A stretch of 64,000 bases of DNA. Source: Arthrobacter sp. H16F315. Lineage in GTDB: Bacteria; Actinomycetota; Actinomycetes; Actinomycetales; Micrococcaceae. The position numbers were made by a program, and so were the translations under genes. Location: the NCBI RefSeq assembly GCF_024124825.1, contig NZ_JAMXSS010000004.1, positions 111,065 to 175,064 of the forward strand, given 5' to 3'. The notes under the pieces are model-generated. The model searched no databases and was not told the DNA's origin. It saw only the letters and a list, made by a program, of their open reading frames with translations. Positions 26,750 through 34,328 of this stretch are shown piece after piece. Position 1 is the stretch's first letter. Each line of letters starts with the position of its first letter.

Positions 26750-28207
26750 CTAGAAGCCGGCGGCGACGGCGGCTGCGGCTGCGAGCCAGGCCCGCTGGGT
26801 TGCGGGCTGGAGGGCTTCGTAGCGGATGGGTCCGTTGACCAGGGCAGGGTCATAAGGAATCCGGACAACGGCCCGGACGAACGGGGCGAAGCCGTCAGCG
26901 ATCCGCTGGGCCTCGTCCTTGGCCCGCTTCAGGGCCTCCCCGCTCATGCTGCGTTTGGCGTCGGTGGACTCAGAGACGATGACGACGGCGTTGCGGGCCA
27001 GTTCCGCGTCGTGGCCGCCCCGGGATTCCAGGGTCTGCAGCGTCAGCCGGGCGGCTTCGGCGCGGTCCTCGATGGCGGTGACGGGGACGACGAGCTGGTT
27101 GGTGTGGTCGATCATCCGCCGCCAGTTCGCGGCGCGGGCGGTGTTGCCGGAGTCCATGACCACGAGCCGGTAGTAGCGGGTGAGGACCTGGTGGGCGATG
27201 TCGACTTCCTCGGCGGTGACTTCGTGGTCGCCTTCCTCGTTTTCATCCGAGCGCAGGACATCGAACTTGTCGGCGGTCTGGTGGTGGACGAACTTGGCGA
27301 TTTCGGCCGCGTTCGTTGACGGGGAGAGCAGTTCGGTGGAGGCGTCGATCAGGTCCAGGACGCTGCGGTCGTGGGAGCCTTTTTCGGTCCGCCAGCCGAG
27401 GGTGCCCTGGGACTCGTTGTTGTCCCACGCGACCGTGGCGGCCCCGCTGTAGCGGGCGAGGATGGCCGAGAGCATGACCACGGTGGGGGTCTTGTTCGCC
27501 CCGCCCTTGCGGTTGACCACGGCGATGGTCCGGGGGCCGGGCCAGTGCTGGCTGACCGTGCGGATGTCCTCGCGTTCGGTGAGTTCTTCCTCTGAGGGAT
27601 CCATCCGGAGTCCCAGGCGCGTGAGTGTTCCGCGCCAGCCCTGGGTGGCAGGTTCCAGCACCGGGGCGCTGACCAGGAATGAAGTTTCCTTCAGGCTGCG
27701 CCGCGTCGGCGCGGCTTCCTCAACAACGGCAGCTGTCTGCGGTTCCGGGGTTGCCGTCGCGGGGGCGGTCGGCCACGGCTGGGCGTCCACTGGCGCTGCA
27801 GGGGCAGGAGCTGGCGCCGACTCTGCAGGAGGGGCCGCGGGCTCCGGTGCGGGTGCGGGGACGGTCTCAATGACGGCCGGCGCTACGGTCGTGGGTGTGG
27901 TTTCGGGGGCTTCTGCCCGGCGGCGGGCCGGAGCGGGATCGTAGGAGACGGATTCGATCTTGTTGTCCGGGTGGACGATGAGTTCTCCGTGGCCTTCGGG
28001 GTCCTCGATGCGGACCCGGACGGGTCGCTGGAGGGTCTGCGCTTCGCCGACGATGAGGGCCAGGGCGTTGTTGCGGAGTTCCTGTACGGAGTCTCCGGCC
28101 GGAACGATGCGGGAGTTGCCCGCGACGATGACCTCGGCGGTTCCGTTGTCGCGGACGATGGCCCGGATGTTGGGAAAGGCCATGACTTCGGTTGGTGTAG
28201 TACCCAT
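26750..28207 (-). CDS. ParA/MinD-like ATPase of the transfer operon
   Basis: About 485 residues from ATG 28207, preceded by AAGGAAG. An N-terminal 100-residue region is followed by a Pro/Ala-rich linker and a C-terminal P-loop ATPase with deviant Walker A VVNRKGGANKTPT, a LVVMDSGNT Walker B-like strand and the switch region VPVTAIEDRAEAA. Such ATPases occur in actinobacterial conjugation clusters and may position the machine; this is not the plasmid partition parA, which is at 36757. It lies between a lipoprotein gene and the DUF6668-like gene. Confidence 0.8.
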   Translation of the reverse strand: MGTTPTEVMAFPNIRAIVRDNGTAEVIVAGNSRIVPAGDSVQELRNNALALIVGEAQTLQRPVRVRIEDPEGHGELIVHPDNKIESVSYDPAPARRRAEAPETTPTTVAPAVIETVPAPAPEPAAPPAESAPAPAPAAPVDAQPWPTAPATATPEPQTAAVVEEAAPTRRSLKETSFLVSAPVLEPATQGWRGTLTRLGLRMDPSEEELTEREDIRTVSQHWPGPRTIAVVNRKGGANKTPTVVMLSAILARYSGAATVAWDNNESQGTLGWRTEKGSHDRSVLDLIDASTELLSPSTNAAEIAKFVHHQTADKFDVLRSDENEEGDHEVTAEEVDIAHQVLTRYYRLVVMDSGNTARAANWRRMIDHTNQLVVPVTAIEDRAEAARLTLQTLESRGGHDAELARNAVVIVSESTDAKRSMSGEALKRAKDEAQRIADGFAPFVRAVVRIPYDPALVNGPIRYEALQPATQRAWLAAAAAVAAGF

Positions 28208-28247
28208 GAGCTTCTTCCTTACGTGTGTGGGATGGAGGGGGCGGCGT

Positions 28248-28766
28248 TTAGGACGAGGGCGGGGTGAGGCGGTTGACCTTCCAGGGCGCGTCCTTGCCGG
28301 TGCGGAGCAGCTGCACCGTGTAGGTCCCGGCGTTGGTGGGGACCGCTGCCATGACGCCGAAGCCGTTGGTTTCATCGACGCTTAGGGTGGCGGTCCCGGT
28401 GACGCGGCTGGCCGGGATGTTGGCCGGGTCAACTGCCGAGTAGTCGGCGGTGGCCTGCGGGGTCAGCCACCGGGCCAGGTCATTGGCCCACTGCTTGTCC
28501 TCCACCGTGGGACGGGCGAAATCCGTCATCGCGTTCTCTGCGACGTCCATGGCCTCGTCCTTGCTGACCTGATCCCAGGTAATGCCGATGGTGGCGGGGA
28601 TCGTGCCGCCCGGTGCCTGGGGTCCACTGTTGGCGCTCAGGGAGACCGGCGCGGGTGAGGTGGGGCTGGCGGCCGCTGATGCCGACGGCGCTGCCGTGGT
28701 GTTGCCTGCCGGTGCGCAGGACACGCAGAGCAGCGCCACGGCAATCAAGGTCACGGGCTTTTTCAC
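28248..28766 (-). CDS. Transfer-operon lipoprotein
   Basis: 172 residues with a lipoprotein-type signal (MKKPVTLIAVALLCVSC, then APAG), a Ser/Ala/Pro linker and a C-terminal domain ending GTYTVQLLRTGKDAPWKVNR. That ending resembles NTF2-like VirB8/TcpC-type folds (weak). The start overlaps the CHAP-protein stop (ATGA). Likely an extracytoplasmic channel component. Confidence 0.7.
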   Translation of the reverse strand: MKKPVTLIAVALLCVSCAPAGNTTAAPSASAAASPTSPAPVSLSANSGPQAPGGTIPATIGITWDQVSKDEAMDVAENAMTDFARPTVEDKQWANDLARWLTPQATADYSAVDPANIPASRVTGTATLSVDETNGFGVMAAVPTNAGTYTVQLLRTGKDAPWKVNRLTPPSS

Positions 28767-29845
28767 TTTTTCTCCTCTTGGGTGGGCAGGTACAGGAAAG
28801 CCGAGGGGACAGTGTTAGTCACTGTCCGGGTGTAGTAGCTGTGGTCCGCCGGGGCCGGGTTGCCGTTGTAGCCCTCTTCGACGTAGGTCCCGTTGTTCTT
28901 GACTTCCTTGACCACCGCGACGTGGCCGAAGTTCGGGTCCGCTCCCCCGGCGCCGGGCGCGTACCAGACAACGGCGCCGACCCGGGGTGTGCTGCCGGAG
29001 GCCCAGCCCTTGGCGTCCCAGCCGGCCTTCCAGGTCAGGGCCGAGCCGAGGCCCTGTCCGTCCGGGCGGAAGGAGCCGTTGAGGAACTTGAACGGAGCTT
29101 TCGTTGAACCCATCTGCTGGTTGACCCGCCAGAGGGCGAAGTCCACGCACTCGCGGTAGTACATGCCCAGCGGCGAGGTGCTGGCCGAGTTTGCCCCGAC
29201 CTGCAGCCAGGTCGGGGAGTTCTTCCACGGGTAGTCATCCCCCGCGCCGGACTGTCCGGGGATGGCGCAGTCGCTGCCTTGCAGGGAGAACTTCGAGTTC
29301 GAGAGTGCCTGGACGAGCTTCACGGTCTCGGGCCAGTACCTCTGGTAGTGATACGGGTCGGCGTTGCGCTGGACCTTGTTGCCGGCAATCGTCGGGTCCA
29401 ACAGCTCCCAGCCTGGGACACCTTGCAGGGCCTTGATGAAGTTGGTGGCGCTCGTGGTGGGGTCCATGCGGTCTGCGTGGGAGCCCCACGCGCCGTTGTC
29501 GCGCTGCTGGAACAACCCGCGTGAGTCCGGACCTGCGCCGTCGCCGGCATCGAGCACGCGCAATCCCGACTCCCCCAGTGCCACCATCACGCTGATCATC
29601 TGCCCGTTGACAGACAAGTCCTGCGCCTTGCCGGCGCCCATGATGGCTGCGGCATTCTGTAGCTGGTCCTGGGTGTAGCCCTCAATTTTCGTGTTGCCGT
29701 CGATGACCACAGAAACGGCCGGACCGCAGTCCGCCGCGGCCGGTTTCGCGGGGGCCAGCAGCAGGAGCAGGGAGAAGACGAGGCCGAGCAACATCACGGG
29801 TGCCGCGACTGCGGCGCCGGTGCTGAGCATCTTTGACGGCTTCAT
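28763..29845 (-). CDS. VirB1-like wall hydrolase: transglycosylase-like plus CHAP domain
   Basis: 360 residues: a signal/anchor helix (LLGLVFSLLLLLAPAKPAAA); a lysozyme-like region with MVALGESGLRVLDAG and SRGLFQQRDNGAWG, in which Glu is the likely catalytic residue; and a C-terminal CHAP amidase/peptidase domain with Cys in YYRECVDFALW and His in FGHVAVVKEV. It opens the peptidoglycan for the transfer channel. It is the first gene of the minus-strand operon, directly behind the 29871-29897 palindrome. Confidence 0.87.
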   Translation of the reverse strand: MKPSKMLSTGAAVAAPVMLLGLVFSLLLLLAPAKPAAADCGPAVSVVIDGNTKIEGYTQDQLQNAAAIMGAGKAQDLSVNGQMISVMVALGESGLRVLDAGDGAGPDSRGLFQQRDNGAWGSHADRMDPTTSATNFIKALQGVPGWELLDPTIAGNKVQRNADPYHYQRYWPETVKLVQALSNSKFSLQGSDCAIPGQSGAGDDYPWKNSPTWLQVGANSASTSPLGMYYRECVDFALWRVNQQMGSTKAPFKFLNGSFRPDGQGLGSALTWKAGWDAKGWASGSTPRVGAVVWYAPGAGGADPNFGHVAVVKEVKNNGTYVEEGYNGNPAPADHSYYTRTVTNTVPSAFLYLPTQEEKK

Positions 29846-29870
29846 GAGGGCCGCAGAATCGGATCATTAC

Positions 29871-29897
29871 ATACTCTATTGCTTACTAATAGAGTAT
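29871..29897. promoter_or_regulatory. Palindromic operator between transfer operon and its regulator
   Basis: ATACTCTATT (29871-29880), seven bases, AATAGAGTAT (29888-29897): perfect 10-bp arms. A further half-site ATTCTCTATTGCG lies at 29917-29929. The block sits 26 bases before the transfer-operon ATG (29845) and covers the region before the divergent regulator, so one protein could control both directions. Confidence 0.7.
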
Positions 29898-29946
29898 GGC
29901 GGCAAGAGAGGCATTGATTCTCTATTGCGTCAGGCAAGATGGATGC

Positions 29947-30261
29947 ATGCCACGCCTGATTCGGCCAAAACTGCCACCCGAAGTTGAGTTGGGAATAAGT
30001 CTTATGGGCAACCGCGCTCGAGTAGACATCCTGCGCCGCCTGTCGATGCTCGGCCCGTCGACTATTGGACAACTGCAGACTGTGCTGGATATCAGTCGAC
30101 CCAGCCTGAATCGACACCTCGATTTTCTCTCCAATGCCGGTTTGGTGCAGACCGATCCCCCGGCAGGTATGCGCCACGGCAAGGACGTCATCTATACGGT
30201 TCAATCCGATAGGGTCCGAGAACTGACCCGATACTGCGCCGCCTATGTCGAAGGCATGTGA
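29947..30261 (+). CDS. ArsR-fold winged-helix regulator, likely repressor of transfer genes
   Basis: 104 residues if started at ATG 29947 (ATG 29896 is inside the palindrome and so less likely). The core LGISLMGNRARVDILRRLSM, TIGQLQTVLDISRPSLNRHL and FLSNAGLV is a winged-helix domain of ArsR type. No metal-binding Cys/His motif is seen, so it is probably not a metal sensor. It is divergent from the secretion operon with a shared palindromic promoter. Confidence 0.75.
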   Translation: MPRLIRPKLPPEVELGISLMGNRARVDILRRLSMLGPSTIGQLQTVLDISRPSLNRHLDFLSNAGLVQTDPPAGMRHGKDVIYTVQSDRVRELTRYCAAYVEGM

Positions 30262-30352
30262 CCGCAGCTGTCCCTGGGCGCGGCGATCGTCCGACGGTTC
30301 ACGTTGGTGGGCGGGACGGCTTATCGGGATGGGCACACGTCCACGATAGCAG

Positions 30353-30372
30353 GATTGAAACATGTTTCAATC
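30353..30372. promoter_or_regulatory. 20-bp perfect palindrome, site 1 of a pair
   Basis: GATTGAAACATGTTTCAATC is a perfect 20-bp palindrome in the 116-base gap between two convergent genes. Its 16-bp core TTGAAACATGTTTCAA recurs at 33537-33552 before the first gene of the neighbouring operon. With no loop and no T-tract it is not a terminator. On the minus strand TTGAAA, 16 bases and TATCGT could be a promoter pointing towards the transfer operon. Confidence 0.7.
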
Positions 30373-30377
30373 ATGAT

Positions 30378-30857
30378 TCAGCCGCGTTCTGGGTCGTTGC
30401 TTTCGTAGGAGTCCACATCGTCCAAGAGCGCGTTGATCGCCTCCAGGGTCTTGATGTCGATGTCGCCAAGAGTTCGGGCGGCGATGTTCTTCAGCTTGTT
30501 CCGGCGCATCTTCTTCAGGAGCTGTAGCTCCCGCTCAATCCGCTCCGGGAGTTCACCGGATTCGTCCGTCAAGTAAGCCGGTTCCACCTTGAAGAATTTG
30601 GCCAGCGCGACCAGAGCTTCTTTGGGGACGGCTTCGGGCGACTCACCGGAACGAATTCGCCACCAGCGAGTTCGAGAAAGCTCGTAGCCGTTTTCGCGAA
30701 CGCCTGCCTGGATGTCGGCGAACTCATAGGGTTCTCCGCCTTCGGCCACCACGACATCCAGGAGGAGGTTCAGCTTGCGAGCCAAGGTCTCCGCCCGCTC
30801 TAGCCGATCGCGGGAACTGCCTCCGCCAACCATAGATTCAACCCCATTCAATTTCAT
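30378..30857 (-). CDS. EspR-like XRE-family DNA-binding protein
   Basis: About 159 residues from ATG 30857, which overlaps the hydrolase stop (ATGA). LARKLNLLLDVVV and an atypical helix-turn-helix (YEFADIQAGVRENG...RTRWWRIRSGE) are followed by PKEALVALAKFFKVEPAYLT and a helical C-terminus ERELQLLKKMRRNKLKNIAA. This arrangement resembles mycobacterial EspR, a dimeric nucleoid-associated regulator. It is the last gene of a four-gene overlapping operon flanked by matching palindromes, which are natural candidates for its binding sites. Confidence 0.78.
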   Translation of the reverse strand: MKLNGVESMVGGGSSRDRLERAETLARKLNLLLDVVVAEGGEPYEFADIQAGVRENGYELSRTRWWRIRSGESPEAVPKEALVALAKFFKVEPAYLTDESGELPERIERELQLLKKMRRNKLKNIAARTLGDIDIKTLEAINALLDDVDSYESNDPERG

Positions 30858-32020
30858 TCGCTGTCTGCCGCAGCTTGCTCTTCGGCCCGGCCCGAAGGAA
30901 ACCAATTCTCGTACCAGCGGCGAACAGCCAGATCCCACCCTACCGGGTCAAAATTCCATTCTTGTGTGTGTCCGGCACAGTCGAACTCTACGAGTTCTAC
31001 CCGGCCGTTATGTGCCTGCGCGAAGCGAGCGGAGGTTTCAAAGGGAACGGACCAGTCGTTCCTATTGTGGAGGATCAGGACCGGGACGCTCAGGGCACCA
31101 TGGAATCTGTCCCAGTCGGGACCGCACACTTTCAGTGGACCCTCGAGACCGGCAAGTCTGCTGAATCCGTTAAGCGCTAGGAGCCGGGCGACGAGTGAGC
31201 CAAGAAGTTGTGGGCACCGTTGATGGCGGGCGTTTGCACGCATTACGTCTTCCCAGACTAATACCGGCGCAACCATGACGAGACCCTTGATCATTTCTGC
31301 CAATGACGACCGCTGCACGGTATTTAGAGCCAAGGTTGCTCCGAGGGACCAGCCGAACATCACGCATTCAGTTCCTCCGCGCGCCGCAACAAACCGAAGA
31401 GCTGCTTCTAGATCGAGCCACTCTGATTCCCCTAAATGTGATCGGCCGTCCCTAGAGCGAGGACCCTCACCGTCATTCCTGTATGAGACGACCAATGAGC
31501 TGAGCCCCATACGCGATGCTGTCTCAACACCACGCAACGTCTGTGCCCGGGCGCTACCTTGGCCATGGACATGAATGGCCCAGCGGGGAGTCCCCCGGTC
31601 GATCATCCACGCGGGGGCCGGGCCGAGAGTTGTCTCAACAAATATCTCAACCACGTCAGCTGCAGCGGTCGATGGATCGACCGAAACAATGCCACTCCAC
31701 CTGCCTCTGGACCCCAGAGACAGGTTCGCGGGCCGATAAAGGAGGCGACGTGTGACTTTGCCGTGGCAGCTGGAGATGACCGGACCGATGACGGCCGGAT
31801 GGCCGCCTGCAGAAAGCTGCAGCCCGAACTGGCCCGGCGCCAGCGTGCGCTTTGTGGCTCGGAGCTCGATCGCGTCGTCGGAAATTGCCAACGGGACGAT
31901 GTCATAGCGGCGCCTGTATATGGGTGACGTCGTCTGACGGGCGGCCCATGCCGCGCAGCCCAGGGCCCCTGCGGCACCAAGTAACCCGGACCAGGCAACA
32001 GCCTTCACCGCGGACGCCAT
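30854..32020 (-). CDS. Alpha/beta hydrolase, membrane-anchored
   Basis: 388 residues. An N-terminal hydrophobic helix (AWSGLLGAAGALGCAAWAA) is followed by an alpha/beta-hydrolase domain with HVHGQGS (oxyanion region), nucleophile elbow GWSLGA, an acid in HNRNDWSVP and a late histidine in CAGHTQEW. The substrate is unknown; it could be an acyl-ester or lipid. Its ATG at 32020 overlaps the DUF6545-like gene by 16 bases. Confidence 0.82.
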   Translation of the reverse strand: MASAVKAVAWSGLLGAAGALGCAAWAARQTTSPIYRRRYDIVPLAISDDAIELRATKRTLAPGQFGLQLSAGGHPAVIGPVISSCHGKVTRRLLYRPANLSLGSRGRWSGIVSVDPSTAAADVVEIFVETTLGPAPAWMIDRGTPRWAIHVHGQGSARAQTLRGVETASRMGLSSLVVSYRNDGEGPRSRDGRSHLGESEWLDLEAALRFVAARGGTECVMFGWSLGATLALNTVQRSSLAEMIKGLVMVAPVLVWEDVMRANARHQRCPQLLGSLVARLLALNGFSRLAGLEGPLKVCGPDWDRFHGALSVPVLILHNRNDWSVPFETSARFAQAHNGRVELVEFDCAGHTQEWNFDPVGWDLAVRRWYENWFPSGRAEEQAAADSE

Positions 32021-32991
32021 GAGAGCCGTTCGAGGTGTTCGGAGGCGGCGGCCAGTTTTGCAAGGCCCGCGGTGCCGATTCTGTCACTTGCTTCGGCGTC
32101 CCTGGCCAATGAGTCCTGGATCTCCACGATCATGCGGTGCAGTTCACTGCGCCGGCGATCCGGGCGTTTCGGAACAACATCAAGGTCCAGGGTCAGCCCG
32201 GCGTTGCCGGCTACTGCCTGTCCCCAGACAGGTTTCAGGCCCGCAAGTACGGAGCTGGTTCGCGCTGTTTCGAAGATTGCAGCGACTTTACGGCTCGCTG
32301 GAGGGAGAGCCATACCCGTGCAAAGAAAAACAAATGTAGCCGAATTCATCACCGCATAAATGCCGGATAGGGCGGACAATGCCTCAACCATACCGAGCAC
32401 GTGAAGTGCATCGAGTAGGAGTACATCGACTACGAACAGGACTGCCGAAAGGCATCCCAATCCGACGAGCGCGAACGCTGCGGTGTAGATTCCGGTGCTC
32501 CAGGCTTTCCGAAAGCGCCAGCAGGTCAAGCCTGCCGTGGCCATGACCGCGCCGATGTAGATGTACTGGCCAGCCGAATACAGGCCTGCCGCCCACTGAC
32601 CTCCGTAGTCCCGCATGAACGATGTTGACGTAACAGGAGCATCGATCACGAAGAACAAAATGATCGATGATGTCACAGCGCCCAGAAGTCCGGTCTTGGC
32701 CCATAGGTCGTAGGAGGATTTCATGCCGCTGGATGCGGGCTGGGCAGCCCGATGAATGGCCCTGGCGAGAAAATATACACCGGTCAGCAGGAGAAGGTTC
32801 GCGCCAAGGTCGGCTCGGTTCCTCCCGCCCATCCACGCGTCTGTGAGCAGGTATACAGGGTTGACATTGAGCACCATGGACACAGAAATCAGCAACGACG
32901 CCCACAGAATGCTGGTGTCTTTGCCCTGGCCGCGTGACGCGATCACGATCAGCGTCAGACTACTCATCAATGCCGCTGCGATGATTTCCAT
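32005..32991 (-). CDS. MAB_1171c/DUF6545-like polytopic membrane protein
   Basis: 328 residues: about seven helices in the first 230 residues, with conserved charged residues between them, then a cytoplasmic helical tail (LHRMIVEIQDSLARDAEASD). This matches the actinobacterial MAB_1171c family (putative transporter, DUF6545), found next to XRE regulators and ImmA/IrrE-like peptidases. Its ATG shares one base with the upstream stop (TGATG). Transporter or sensor activity is not established. Confidence 0.78.
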   Translation of the reverse strand: MEIIAAALMSSLTLIVIASRGQGKDTSILWASLLISVSMVLNVNPVYLLTDAWMGGRNRADLGANLLLLTGVYFLARAIHRAAQPASSGMKSSYDLWAKTGLLGAVTSSIILFFVIDAPVTSTSFMRDYGGQWAAGLYSAGQYIYIGAVMATAGLTCWRFRKAWSTGIYTAAFALVGLGCLSAVLFVVDVLLLDALHVLGMVEALSALSGIYAVMNSATFVFLCTGMALPPASRKVAAIFETARTSSVLAGLKPVWGQAVAGNAGLTLDLDVVPKRPDRRRSELHRMIVEIQDSLARDAEASDRIGTAGLAKLAAASEHLERLSWRPR

Positions 32992-33494
32992 CAGCCGAAG
33001 ACCTCCTCGAAGGCGCCCGGTTCGCCCGGCCCGGCCCTTAGCGCCTCTGCCATGAGATCTGCGAGGTACTCGGCAGTGGCCTCTTCCAAAGTCCGGAACT
33101 CGGTCCGCATGAGGGCGCGGTGCACAATCTCCGGAGACAGACCACGAAAGCCACTTTTCAATACGGTGCCCGCACCAGGAGCTGTGTCATGGCCAAGGAC
33201 CATGTGAGCCAGCTCGTGAAGAATGAACTGCTGACGCTGCAGGTCCCAGAGCGTGGGGGGATGAAACACCCACTCGATCTTCGCCCCCGGCAGCCATAGA
33301 CCGCAGATGGATGTGCCTATCAGCTTCTCGGTGGCACGGATCCGGATCCGTTTGCCGCGGATGTCTTCGATGACGCTTAGAAGCAGACTCAGAGTCAGGC
33401 CGCCCGGCAGTTTCAATGCCGCGAATGCACTGGATGCATCACGGAAGGCTTGTTCAGACGTAGTTACAGGCGGGGAACGCAGAGCTCGCGTCAC
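32991..33494 (-). CDS. ImmA/IrrE-like zinc metallopeptidase
   Basis: About 167 residues from GTG 33494; the frame is open to ATG 33545, but that ATG lies inside the palindrome and probable promoter. The zinc motif HELAHMVLGH is followed by a helical region with EATAEYLADLMAE that supplies the third ligand. ImmA/IrrE peptidases cleave XRE-type repressors in response to stress, so the EspR-like protein in the same operon is the obvious candidate substrate (inference). First gene of the four-gene operon. Confidence 0.78.
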   Translation of the reverse strand: MTRALRSPPVTTSEQAFRDASSAFAALKLPGGLTLSLLLSVIEDIRGKRIRIRATEKLIGTSICGLWLPGAKIEWVFHPPTLWDLQRQQFILHELAHMVLGHDTAPGAGTVLKSGFRGLSPEIVHRALMRTEFRTLEEATAEYLADLMAEALRAGPGEPGAFEEVFG

Positions 33495-33536
33495 AGCGAA
33501 ATGACCCTTCAATGGCTTCAATGGGGATAGGCTAGG

Positions 33537-33552
33537 TTGAAACATGTTTCAA
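33537..33552. promoter_or_regulatory. Palindrome site 2, over the promoter of the peptidase operon
   Basis: TTGAAACATGTTTCAA matches the core of 30353-30372. On the minus strand its TTGAAA, a 17-base gap and TATCCC form a promoter-like pair, so bound protein would block the operon. A partial second copy (AAACATGCTTT) follows directly at about 33551-33561. Confidence 0.7.
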
Positions 33553-34010
33553 ACATGCTTTAGGTTGGTTTGGTGTTCAGCATATCCCGGGCAGAACGGG
33601 CCCAACCCTATCAAGTGGGTCATGGAACTGCTTGTCATCGCTAAGGGAAGGAAGGCAGTCCGAGGTCGACGCCGTGATATTCGATCCACCCCCACCCTGC
33701 TTCTGAATACAGCAGCTCCGATGGCGATCCATGCTTCGTCTATGCCGCCTAAGAAGCGAATCATGGCGCCACGCCAGGCCGCCGCGCGAAGGAAAGGTAG
33801 GGTTTCAGGGCGGTCCCGCAGAACCTGACATGTGTGCGGCGCGACACGCGGGGTCGTTTTCTGTAAACACATCCCCGGATGTCGCTGAAAGCAATGCTAA
33901 TTTCGATTCAGTCGATAGCTGTAAACAGAAACCCCATAGCGGTCGACTCCTAGGTAGCACCAGATGAAGCAGCCACAACCGAGGTTGTGCGAGATTCAAA
34001 GGACATGACG
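33553..34010. other. Intergenic region upstream of rep block
   Basis: About 460 bases. Open frames exist on both strands at 33549-33872, but they overlap each other, lack ribosome sites and have no recognisable domain. An A+T-richer patch (33895-33945) may hold the promoter of the small gene at 34011. No repeat array seen. Confidence 0.4.
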
Positions 34011-34244
34011 ATGAGCGCAGTAATCAATCGTGGAGGCGGACGTCCCAGCAAGGGCCTCCGCAAATACATTGGCTTCCGCACGCCGGCTAAGACCGCGGAG
34101 GACGTTCAGATGATCGCTGCCGCCAAAGGCATGACTGTCACCGACTACGTTTCCTCTGCCGTCGACCGCTCCCTGCGCGAAGACCTGGCATTGCTAGATC
34201 ATTTCGCTCTCCAGGAGGAACTGCCCATCCGCATAGCCTCTTAA
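34011..34244 (+). CDS. Small ribbon-helix-helix-like DNA-binding protein
   Basis: 77 residues; ATG 34011 is chosen because AAAGGA lies seven bases upstream (GTG 33987 and ATG 34005 are alternatives). The sequence YIGFRTPAKTAEDVQMIAAA and GMTVTDYVSSAVDRSLRED fits a short beta strand plus two helices, as in plasmid copy-control or mobilisation repressors. It lies upstream of rep with a strong hairpin between, so it may regulate replication. Function inferred. Confidence 0.6.
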   Translation: MSAVINRGGGRPSKGLRKYIGFRTPAKTAEDVQMIAAAKGMTVTDYVSSAVDRSLREDLALLDHFALQEELPIRIAS

Positions 34245-34249
34245 CAGAA

Positions 34250-34274
34250 GAAGGCCCGCACTAGGCGGGCCTTC
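34250..34274 (+). terminator. Hairpin after the small DNA-binding protein
   Basis: GAAGGCCCGC and GCGGGCCTTC form a 10-bp perfect stem around ACTAG, starting six bases after the stop at 34244. There is no T-tract, so it could be a terminator or a control hairpin in the rep leader. Confidence 0.6.
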
Positions 34275-34328
34275 GAAGCTGAAGATCCACGATCCGGGAA
34301 GCTTGCCGGCGAACAGATCGTAGATCGG

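Noticed and set aside
30353-30372. Palindrome between convergent genes as a terminator
   Set aside because: It has no loop and no T-run, and its core recurs over a promoter at 33537, which fits a protein-binding site better.
33549-33872. Open frames on both strands in the rep-upstream gap
   Set aside because: They overlap each other, lack ribosome sites and domains, and look like chance open frames in G+C-rich DNA.
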